Assembly: GCA_041391505.1 (NCBI GenBank) | Contig: JAWKNW010000041.1 | Location: 1 to 32,049, forward strand | Origin: Rhodothermales bacterium | GTDB lineage: Bacteria > Bacteroidota > Rhodothermia > Rhodothermales > JAHQVL01 | Length of the DNA stretch: 32,049 nucleotides | Reading direction: 5' to 3' | In this document: in pieces, positions 7,926-14,396 of the stretch | How positions within the stretch are numbered: the first letter of the stretch is position 1 | Layout of the letters: each line of letters begins with the position of its first letter | Position numbers and translations under genes: made by a program | The notes under the pieces: model-generated | Database searches by the model: none | Told to the model about the DNA's origin: nothing | What the model saw: the letters and a program-made list of their open reading frames with translations, nothing else

Positions 7926-8768
7926 ATGATCACCCCTGTACAATCCAACGATGTGCTGCTGGCCGACATCGAGCGCTCGCGCGATGAGGACGCCGGGTTC
8001 CGGCTCTGGTGGCTCGGGCAGAGCGGCTTTCTGGTGCAGCATCGGGGCCGGCACCTGCTGCTCGACCCGTACCTCTCCGATTCGCTCACGATCAAGTACG
8101 CGACGACCGACAAGCCCCACGTGCGCATGACGGAGCGGGTCATCGATCCCGGCCGGCTGGACATGGTCGATGTCGCCACCTCGAGCCACAACCACACCGA
8201 CCACCTCGACGCCGAGACGCTGCGGCCGCTGCGCGCGGCCAATCCGGGGCTGGAGCTGGTCATCCCCGAAGCCAACCGGGCCTTTGTCGCCGGACGGCTC
8301 GGCTGCGACCCCGCATGGCCGCGAGGCCTGACGGCAGGAGAGACGGTCAGCGTGGCCGGTTTCACGTTTCATGGCGTGCCGGCGGCCCACAACGCGCTCG
8401 ATGTCGACGAAGCCGGCCGGCACCTGTACATGGGCTTTGTCGTCTCCTTCGGCCCGTACACGATCTACCACAGCGGCGACACGCTCCTTTACGAGGGCAT
8501 GGAGGAGATCCTGTCCGCCTTCGACATCGACGTCGCGCTACTGCCGATCAACGGCAACCGGCCGGAGCGGCGCGTCGCCGGCAACCTCGACGGGGTCGAG
8601 GCCGCCCGCCTCGCCCGGGCCATCGGCGCGAAAACGGTGGTGCCGTGTCATTACGAGATGTTCGAATTCAACACCGCGTCGCCGGCGCTTTTCGTCGAGA
8701 CCTGCGAGGCGCTGGGGCAGCATCATGCCGTGTTGAAGGCTGGCGAAAAATTCGTCGCGTCGCATTGA
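7926..8768 (+). CDS. MBL-fold metallo-hydrolase, UlaG-like
   Basis: A 280-residue metallo-beta-lactamase-fold protein. The metal-binding motif HNHTDH lies at residues 88-93 (His88, His90, Asp92, His93), preceded by the family's GQSGFLVQHRGRHLLLDPYLSD opening. Later come YHSGDTLLYEG and VVPCHYEMFEFN, which supply further metal ligands. The pattern resembles UlaG (L-ascorbate-6-phosphate lactonase) and related lactone or phosphoester hydrolases. The ATG at 7926 is preferred; a TTG at 7911 would add five residues. No Shine-Dalgarno is visible. In this locus, hydrolysis of a sugar lactone produced by a dehydrogenase would fit, but the substrate is inferred. Confidence 0.88.
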   Translation: MITPVQSNDVLLADIERSRDEDAGFRLWWLGQSGFLVQHRGRHLLLDPYLSDSLTIKYATTDKPHVRMTERVIDPGRLDMVDVATSSHNHTDHLDAETLRPLRAANPGLELVIPEANRAFVAGRLGCDPAWPRGLTAGETVSVAGFTFHGVPAAHNALDVDEAGRHLYMGFVVSFGPYTIYHSGDTLLYEGMEEILSAFDIDVALLPINGNRPERRVAGNLDGVEAARLARAIGAKTVVPCHYEMFEFNTASPALFVETCEALGQHHAVLKAGEKFVASH

Positions 8769-8860
8769 GCCGAAACGTATTTTGGCGGCATATTCCGACC
8801 CTCTGACTCCAAGAAGCCGTGGACCGCTTCGCCCCTGTGGTTCAACAAACGCCTATCCCT

Positions 8861-10006
8861 ATGCCTACACCCTCCGTCAACAACGCCCACCGTATCCAGA
8901 CCAAACAGCTCGACACCTCGCCGCGCCTCCTGCTCGGCCCCGGGCCGTCGAACGCCCATCCGCGTGTTCTCCAGGCGATCAGCAACCGCCAGGTGGGCCA
9001 CCTCGACCCCGAGTTCATCGCGCTGATGAACGAGGTCCAGGAACTGCTGCGATACGCCTGGCAGACGGACAACCAGCTCACGATCCCCGTCAGCGGCACC
9101 GGCAGCGCGGCGATGGAAGCAGCCGTCGCCAACACCGTCGAACCCGGCGATGCGGTGCTCGTCGGCGTCAACGGCTACTTTGGCGAGCGGATGTGCGACA
9201 TGGCCGGCCGGTACGGCGGCGTCGTGCATCGCATGGAAAAACCGTGGGGCGAATCGTTTTCGCTCGATGAAATCAAGCAGGCCATGGCCGCGCATCGACC
9301 GAAGGTGCTCGGGCTGGTGCATGCCGAAACGTCCACCGGCGCCCGGCAACCCCTCGAGGGCGTCGCCGAACTGTGCCGCGAACACGACTGCCTGCTGCTG
9401 ATCGACTCCGTCACCAGCCTCGGCGGCGTCCCGCTCTTTCTGGATGCGTGGGGGGTCGACGTGGCGTACAGCGGCACGCAGAAGTGCCTGAGCTGTCCTC
9501 CCGGGCTCGGCCCGCTCACCCTGGGCCCCCGCGCCGTCGAGAAGCTCAAGGCGCGCAAGACGAAGGTGCCGAACTGGTACCTCGACATGAGCATGGTGGC
9601 CAACTACTGGGGCGAATCCCGCACCTACCACCACACGGCGCCGATCAACATGAATTACGCGATCCGCGAAGCGCTGCGCCTCGTGGCCGAGGAAGGGCTG
9701 GAAGCCCGCTGGGCGCGGCACCAGGCGACCGCGGAACGGTTCTGGGCCGGCCTCGCCGACATCGGGCTCTCCTGCCATGTCGACGCCGCCACCCGCTTGC
9801 CCAGCCTCACGACGGTACGCGTGCCCGATGGCGTCGACTCGAAGGCAGTCGCCCGCACCCTCTTGCTCGAGCACAACATCGAGATCGCCGGCGGCCTCGG
9901 CCAGCTCGCCGGGAAGGTGTGGCGCGTCGGCTTCATGGGCTACAACAGCCGGCCGGACAACGTCGACCGCCTGCTGGACGCCATGGCTCGCGTCCTGGGG
10001 CGCTGA
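8861..10006 (+). CDS. PLP-dependent aminotransferase, alanine-glyoxylate type (class V)
   Basis: A 381-residue class V (fold type I) aminotransferase. Family landmarks include LLLGPGPSNAHPRVL near residue 23, SGTGSAAMEAAVAN at 78-91, the PLP-ring aspartate in LIDSVTSLGG (Asp182), and the Schiff-base lysine in YSGTQKCLSCPPG (Lys208). The start at 8861 is chosen because conserved sequence begins soon after; a GTG at 8819 could add 14 residues. Known members transfer an amino group from alanine or serine to glyoxylate. It precedes a FAD/Fe-S 2-hydroxyacid dehydrogenase by 97 bp. This suggests that a 2-oxoacid, possibly glyoxylate, made by that enzyme is aminated here; the exact donor is unknown. 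Confidence 0.92.
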   Translation: MPTPSVNNAHRIQTKQLDTSPRLLLGPGPSNAHPRVLQAISNRQVGHLDPEFIALMNEVQELLRYAWQTDNQLTIPVSGTGSAAMEAAVANTVEPGDAVLVGVNGYFGERMCDMAGRYGGVVHRMEKPWGESFSLDEIKQAMAAHRPKVLGLVHAETSTGARQPLEGVAELCREHDCLLLIDSVTSLGGVPLFLDAWGVDVAYSGTQKCLSCPPGLGPLTLGPRAVEKLKARKTKVPNWYLDMSMVANYWGESRTYHHTAPINMNYAIREALRLVAEEGLEARWARHQATAERFWAGLADIGLSCHVDAATRLPSLTTVRVPDGVDSKAVARTLLLEHNIEIAGGLGQLAGKVWRVGFMGYNSRPDNVDRLLDAMARVLGR

Positions 10007-10018
10007 TCCCGATTTCGA

Positions 10019-10040
10019 GGGGCACGCCGTGGCGTGCCCC
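10019..10040. repeat. Perfect intercistronic palindrome (upstream of a related pair)
   Basis: GGGGCACGCC (10019-10028) pairs perfectly with GGCGTGCCCC (10031-10040) around GT. It lies 13 bp after the aminotransferase stop. A second hairpin with the same core is 27 bp further on. There is no following T-run, so it looks like a REP-type palindrome rather than an intrinsic terminator. Confidence 0.7.
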
Positions 10041-10066
10041 AGCAGGAAAGGAGCCACACCCCGTAC

Positions 10067-10086
10067 GGACGCGCCGTGGCGTGTCC
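10067..10086. repeat. Second, near-identical intercistronic palindrome
   Basis: GGACGCGCC (10067-10075) pairs with GGCGTGTCC (10078-10086) around GT, with one G-T wobble. It shares the CGCCGTGGCGTG core with the palindrome at 10019-10040 and ends 17 bp before the next start codon. Confidence 0.65.
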
Positions 10087-10103
10087 CAACCTTCCCACCG
10101 ACC

Positions 10104-13031
10104 ATGCCCACCCCAGCCGCACTGCCCGACTTCATCGCGGACCTGCATCGCGCCGTAAACGGCGCCTTCCGGGACGACGACTACACCAAGATCCTGTACA
10201 GCACGGACGCGAGCATCTACCAGGCGATGCCGTACGGGGTGCTTATCCCCGAATCCATCGAGCACGTTCACGCCGCCATCGAGCTGGCCGCGAAGTACGG
10301 CATCCCGGTGCTGCCGCGCACGGGCGGGAGCAGCCTCGCCGGCCAGGCGGTGAACGAGGCCCTCGTCATCGACATGACGCGCCACCTCAACCAGGTGCTG
10401 GAAGTCAATACCGAGGAGCAGTGGGTGCGCGTGCAACCGGGCATCGTGCTGGACGAGCTGACGCTCCACCTCAAGCCGATGGGGCTCCAGTTCGGGCCCG
10501 ACCCGGCCAGCAGCAACCGCGCGGCCATGGGCGGCATCGTCTCGAACAACTCGACGGGCAGCCACTCGATCATGTACGGCATGACGGCCGACCACGTCAT
10601 GGAGATGGATGTCTTCCTGAGCGACGGATCGACGGCCTATTTCGAGCCGCTCAGCGCCGCCGGCGTGGAAGAACGCAAACGCCGCAGCGGGCTCGAGGGC
10701 GCCATCTACCGCCAGATCGCCGATCTGGTGAGCGACCCGGCGAACCACGCCGTCATCGAGGCCGGCACGCCGCGCCACTGGCGGCGTTGCGGGGGCTACA
10801 ACCTCGAACGGCTCATCGACGGCAACCTGACCTACAAGTGGCCGCACGACAACCGGTTCAACCTGTCGAAAGTCGTGTGCGGCGCCGAAGGCACCTTCGC
10901 CGTCATGAAGGAGATCAAGCTCAATCTGGTGCCGATCCCCAGAAAGACCGGGCTGGCCATCGTCCACTACAACAGCCTGTTCGAAGCGCTCCAATCGGTG
11001 CCGCAGCTGCTGGAAGTGGATCCGTCCGCCGTCGAGCTGCTGGACAACCTGGGGCTGACGATGTGCCGCGACGTGCCGGCGTACGCCCGCCTGCTCGATG
11101 CCTTCATCGAGGGCCGGCCCAACTGCGTGCTCATCGTCGAGTTCTACGGCGAGTCCGACGCCGAGCTGGATGCAAAAATCGACCGGCTCAAGCAGCATAT
11201 CGCCCGCAGCGGGATCCCCGCGACGGCGATCGTGCCGGCGGTCGACGCCGAGCGGCAGCTCAAGGTGTGGACCGTCCGCAAGGTCGGCCTCGGCCTCATG
11301 ATGAGCGTCAAGGGAGACCACAAGCCGATTCCGTTTATCGAAGACGCGGCCGTGCCCGTCGAACATCTCGCGGAATACGTCACCAAGGTCGAAAACTACT
11401 GCAACGACATCGGGACGAACGTCGCCTACTACGCCCACGCGAGCGCCGGCTGCATCCACATCCGCCCCCTCATCAACACCAAAGTCGCCAGCGAAATCGA
11501 CAAACTGCCGGCGATCGGGGCTTTTTCGGTGGATCTGCTCAAGGGCTACGGCGGCTCCCTCTCCAGCGAACACGGCGACGGCCGCGCCCGCAGCTGGCTG
11601 AACGAGCGGTTTTTCGGGCCGGATCTGTATCGCCTGTACCAGCAGACCAAGCGAATCTTCGACCCCGAGAACATCCTCAACCCGGGCAATGTCGTCGACG
11701 GCCCGCCGATGACGGAGCATCTCCGCTACGGGACGGACTACCGGACGATGCCCATCCGGGAGCACATCGATTTCAGCCACGACCAGGGCTTCCACCGGGC
11801 GGTGGAGATGTGCAACGGCGCCGGCATCTGCCGCAAGCGCACGACCGGCACGATGTGCCCCAGCTTTCAGGCCACCCGGGAAGAGATGCACAGCACCCGC
11901 GGACGCGCCAACGCCCTTCGCAACGCGCTATCGGGCCGGCTCGATCACGCCGAGTTCACCAGCAAGCAGATGTACGAGGTGATGGACCTCTGCATCGAGT
12001 GCAAGGCGTGCAAGGCGGAGTGCCCTTCGTCGGTGGATATGGCGAAGATCAAGTTCGAATTCCTCGCCCAGTACTACGAGGCGAACGGCACGCCGATGCG
12101 CGCCAAACTGTTCGGCCAGATCGCCGCGTTGAGCCGCCTGTCGAGCGGCTGGCGGGCGCCGTTCGCCAACATCGGCTCCCGGCTCGCCCCCACGCGCTGG
12201 TCGATGGAGAAGCTGCTCGGCATCAGCAAAAAACGCACGCTGCCGGCGTTCGCGCGACAGCCGTTCACGACCTGGTTCAAGCAGCACAAACCCGCCAGGC
12301 CGGCGAATCGAGGCCAGGTGGTTCTGTTCAACGACACCTTCAATACCTACAACAGTCCGGAAGTCGCCGTCGCCGCCACCGAGGTGCTCGAGGCCGCCGG
12401 CTTCGAGGTCATCCTCCCCGGCCATCGCTGCTGCGGCCGGCCGATGATCTCGAAGGGGCTCGTCAACGAAGCGCGCGCTGCGGCGCGTGAGACGGTCGAC
12501 CGCCTGGCGCCCTTCGCCGAGCGGGGGCTTCCGATCGTCGGGCTCGAACCGAGCTGCCTGCTCTCGCTGAAAGACGAATACCTGATCCTGCTGCCCGGCG
12601 ACGCAAAAGCGCGCGCCGTGGCGGACCGGGCCGTCATGTTCGAGGTCTTTATCGCCGGCCTCGCCGCCGAGGGCAAACTGGAGGGCGTGTTCAAAACCGA
12701 CGCCCGCAAGGCGCTCCTCCACGGCCACTGCCACCAGAAGGCGCTCGTGGGGACGGATCCGAGCAAAAAGACCCTATCGGCCGCCGGCTGCTCGGTGGAG
12801 GAAGTGGACTCCGGCTGCTGCGGCATGGCCGGCTCGTTCGGCTACGAAGCCGAGCACTACGACATCTCGATGCAGATGGCCGAGCGCCGCCTCCTCCCCG
12901 CCGTACGCGCCGCCGCGCCGGACACCGTGGTCGTCGCCGCCGGCTTCAGCTGCCGCCATCAGATCAAGGACGGCGCCGGCCGCGAAGCCCTCCACCCCGC
13001 ACAAGTCCTCCGCCAGGCCCTCGCGAAGTAG
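10104..13031 (+). CDS. FAD-binding and Fe-S-binding 2-hydroxyacid dehydrogenase (GlcD-GlcF-like fusion, YdiJ-like)
   Basis: A 975-residue flavo-iron-sulfur protein. The N-terminal PCMH-type FAD domain carries RTGGSSLAGQ at residues 72-81 and is followed by a FAD-oxidase C-terminal domain with the LSSEHGDGRARSWL motif. Two ferredoxin-like cysteine sets come next: Cys570, Cys576 and Cys585 (the last in MCPS), then the canonical Cx2Cx2Cx3CP at Cys630, 633, 636 and 640. Two CCG modules, at 776-777 (HRCCGRP) and 905-906 (SGCCGMAG), finish the protein. The layout matches one-piece homologues of glycolate/D-lactate oxidase and E. coli YdiJ. Frame continues upstream, but ATG 10104 fits the family. 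It probably oxidises a D-2-hydroxyacid to a 2-oxoacid and passes electrons to the respiratory chain. Confidence 0.93.
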   Translation: MPTPAALPDFIADLHRAVNGAFRDDDYTKILYSTDASIYQAMPYGVLIPESIEHVHAAIELAAKYGIPVLPRTGGSSLAGQAVNEALVIDMTRHLNQVLEVNTEEQWVRVQPGIVLDELTLHLKPMGLQFGPDPASSNRAAMGGIVSNNSTGSHSIMYGMTADHVMEMDVFLSDGSTAYFEPLSAAGVEERKRRSGLEGAIYRQIADLVSDPANHAVIEAGTPRHWRRCGGYNLERLIDGNLTYKWPHDNRFNLSKVVCGAEGTFAVMKEIKLNLVPIPRKTGLAIVHYNSLFEALQSVPQLLEVDPSAVELLDNLGLTMCRDVPAYARLLDAFIEGRPNCVLIVEFYGESDAELDAKIDRLKQHIARSGIPATAIVPAVDAERQLKVWTVRKVGLGLMMSVKGDHKPIPFIEDAAVPVEHLAEYVTKVENYCNDIGTNVAYYAHASAGCIHIRPLINTKVASEIDKLPAIGAFSVDLLKGYGGSLSSEHGDGRARSWLNERFFGPDLYRLYQQTKRIFDPENILNPGNVVDGPPMTEHLRYGTDYRTMPIREHIDFSHDQGFHRAVEMCNGAGICRKRTTGTMCPSFQATREEMHSTRGRANALRNALSGRLDHAEFTSKQMYEVMDLCIECKACKAECPSSVDMAKIKFEFLAQYYEANGTPMRAKLFGQIAALSRLSSGWRAPFANIGSRLAPTRWSMEKLLGISKKRTLPAFARQPFTTWFKQHKPARPANRGQVVLFNDTFNTYNSPEVAVAATEVLEAAGFEVILPGHRCCGRPMISKGLVNEARAAARETVDRLAPFAERGLPIVGLEPSCLLSLKDEYLILLPGDAKARAVADRAVMFEVFIAGLAAEGKLEGVFKTDARKALLHGHCHQKALVGTDPSKKTLSAAGCSVEEVDSGCCGMAGSFGYEAEHYDISMQMAERRLLPAVRAAAPDTVVVAAGFSCRHQIKDGAGREALHPAQVLRQALAK

Positions 13032-13083
13032 GACACTGGACACTGGACACTGGACACTGGACACTGGACACTGGACACTGGAC
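13031..13083. repeat. Heptanucleotide tandem repeat (GGACACT)7
   Basis: Seven perfect head-to-tail copies of GGACACT occupy 13031-13079, with a partial eighth. The first G is also the last base of the preceding gene's TAG stop. The pattern resembles the heptameric short tandem repeats known from other bacteria, notably cyanobacteria. Confidence 0.95.
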
Positions 13084-13118
13084 GAACGCGTCGCTCCAGG
13101 CAGGTTCCCCATGACCAG

Positions 13119-13336
13119 TGATGCGAATTAAGGGTTCAGAGTCATCCTCTAGAACTGTCGTCCCGACCGGATCCTCGCGAAAGCGGGGAGGCGTGGAGGG
13201 ATCTCCCAGAGAATGGCGCCGGAGCTATGTTTCAGGAGGTCTCTCCGCTTCGGCATCGGCAATCGCCGATGCCTCCGGTCGACAAGACACCGCTTTCTTG
13301 CACACAATAGCCTATTTCAACCCTTAATTCGCATCA
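13119..13336. mobile_element. MITE-like non-autonomous element (copy 2)
   Basis: Perfect 18-bp terminal inverted repeats, TGATGCGAATTAAGGGTT at 13119-13136 and its exact reverse complement at 13319-13336, bound a 218-bp element. The interior has an imperfect inverted repeat, GGAGGGATCTCC (13195-13206) against the GGAGGTCTCTCC segment at 13235-13246. It also has a perfect 9-bp hairpin at 13252-13273 (GGCATCGGC / GCCGATGCC). No transposase lies inside and no clear target-site duplication was found. The core matches the element at 7581-7840 in layout and in several motifs. Confidence 0.65.
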
Positions 13337-13343
13337 GTGCCCG

Positions 13344-13363
13344 ATGACCAATGACCAATGACC
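13344..13363. repeat. Heptanucleotide repeat ATGACCA, about 2.9 copies
   Basis: Two full copies and one 6-bp partial copy of ATGACCA lie just outside the right end of the MITE-like element. This is the second heptamer array within 315 bp, with a different unit from GGACACT. Confidence 0.75.
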
Positions 13364-13405
13364 GCGCCCAACGGGCGCCATACCCGCGCCAAACGGGCGC
13401 TCACG

Positions 13406-14224
13406 TCACGGCAACCGATCCAGCATCCTCCGGGCGATGACGCGATTCCGGATGTCCTGGGTGGTCGAGGCCGGCAGATCGAGCGAGGTGCGGAAGGCTT
13501 CGCCGGCCAGTTTGTATTCCCCCATGCCCATATAGGTCACACCCAGTTCGTAGTAGGCGAACGCAAAGTCGGGGCGCAGCTCGATCGCTCGTTTGAACGC
13601 CTGGATCGCGTTGTCTTTTGAGCCGGCGGGCACGCGTCCGAACAGCGTATTCGCCAGCGTGCGTTCCAGCCAGCTCAGATCGGCCACTTCGCGCTGAAAA
13701 ATCCCGTAGCTCACCTGAAGCTCCGGGTCGTCGGCATCGAGTTCGAGTCCGCGCTGGCAGTAGCGCTCGATATGCTGGCCGGTTTGCACCTTCTCCTTGC
13801 CTCCGAGGAAAAGCGCCAGCTTGCCGCGCGTGCGAATGAGATGGAAATACGTCTGCGCACTGTCGGGAAAGAGCCGTTCGAGCTGTTCCGCATAACCCAC
13901 CGCTTCCTGATAGAAATTCCGGGCCTGCTCGGTCTTCCCCTCGGCTTCCATATCCATCCCGAGTTCGCTGGTGGTGCGAGCGAGGCGGGCGAGGACGTCG
14001 TACGACTCGGAAGCCACTTCATAGGCGGCCAGAAACAGGTCGTGCGCCTCCCCATTCTGGTATTGCGCATACAGGGCATCGCCGCGTTCGAGGGTCTCCT
14101 GCAGCAAGGCGGGCCCGCTCTGCGCGCAAAGCGGGCCGGCGCCGAACAGGGCGATCAGGCTCAGCAGGAGCAGCAGGCGCCGGGCAACAAGGTATCGAGT
14201 GTGGATCACGGGCATAAGACGCAT
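13406..14224 (-). CDS. Secreted TPR-repeat protein
   Basis: A 272-residue protein with an N-terminal signal peptide (basic MRLMPVIHTRYLVARR, then a leucine-rich core ending LCAQ). It continues into a helical repeat domain typical of tetratricopeptide repeats. The clearest repeat is near the C-terminus: KDNAIQAFKRAIELRP then FAFAYYELGVTYMGMGEYKLAGEAF. Earlier segments (LERGDALYAQYQNGEAHDLFLAAY; GKTEQARNFYQEAVGYAEQL) are also TPR-like. Starts at 14224 or three codons later are both possible. Such proteins usually mediate protein contacts in the periplasm or at the envelope. It is separated from the DUF5666-like gene by a terminator, so it is probably its own transcript. No specific function is recognised. 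Confidence 0.82.
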   Translation of the reverse strand: MRLMPVIHTRYLVARRLLLLLSLIALFGAGPLCAQSGPALLQETLERGDALYAQYQNGEAHDLFLAAYEVASESYDVLARLARTTSELGMDMEAEGKTEQARNFYQEAVGYAEQLERLFPDSAQTYFHLIRTRGKLALFLGGKEKVQTGQHIERYCQRGLELDADDPELQVSYGIFQREVADLSWLERTLANTLFGRVPAGSKDNAIQAFKRAIELRPDFAFAYYELGVTYMGMGEYKLAGEAFRTSLDLPASTTQDIRNRVIARRMLDRLP

Positions 14225-14310
14225 CGAGCAGACACGGGCTCTTAGATAGCGGTTGGAGCCGGCGTTTTGTTGCGCTATACGTGCGTCTCCACGAAAAGGT
14301 AACAAAAGGT

Positions 14311-14343
14311 GAAAGCCCCGGCCTGTTGCGAGCCGGGGCTTTC
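14311..14343 (-). terminator. Intrinsic terminator after the DUF5666-like T9SS gene
   Basis: A 12-bp perfect stem, GAAAGCCCCGGC (14311-14322) against GCCGGGGCTTTC (14332-14343), encloses a 9-nt loop. On the minus strand it is followed by a T-rich CACCTTTTGTT tract. It lies 54 bp beyond the stop of the gene ending at 14397 and upstream of the TPR gene. Confidence 0.85.
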
Positions 14344-14396
14344 TGGTGCGATACGCGCTGTCCCGTGAGCGTATCGCTTGGTGGGGTTCCTGTCTG

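Larger units (their letters stand above)
13032..13405. other. 374-bp convergent non-coding gap made of repeats
   Basis: This gap separates the rightward FAD/Fe-S gene from the leftward TPR gene. It contains the GGACACT array, the MITE-like element, about three copies of ATGACCA at 13344-13363, and two short GC hairpins. The hairpins are GCGCCC/GGGCGC at 13364-13378 and GCGCC/GGCGC at 13386-13400. They lack T-runs but could mark transcript ends for the TPR gene. No plausible coding sequence is seen. Confidence 0.7.

Noticed and set aside
9777..10103. Upstream 109-codon extension of the FAD/Fe-S protein
   Set aside because: It overlaps the aminotransferase in another frame and crosses two palindromes; the family N-terminus fits ATG 10104.
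13031..13363. CRISPR array
   Set aside because: The repeats are 7 bp and contiguous, with no 25-40 bp repeats or unique spacers and no cas genes nearby.
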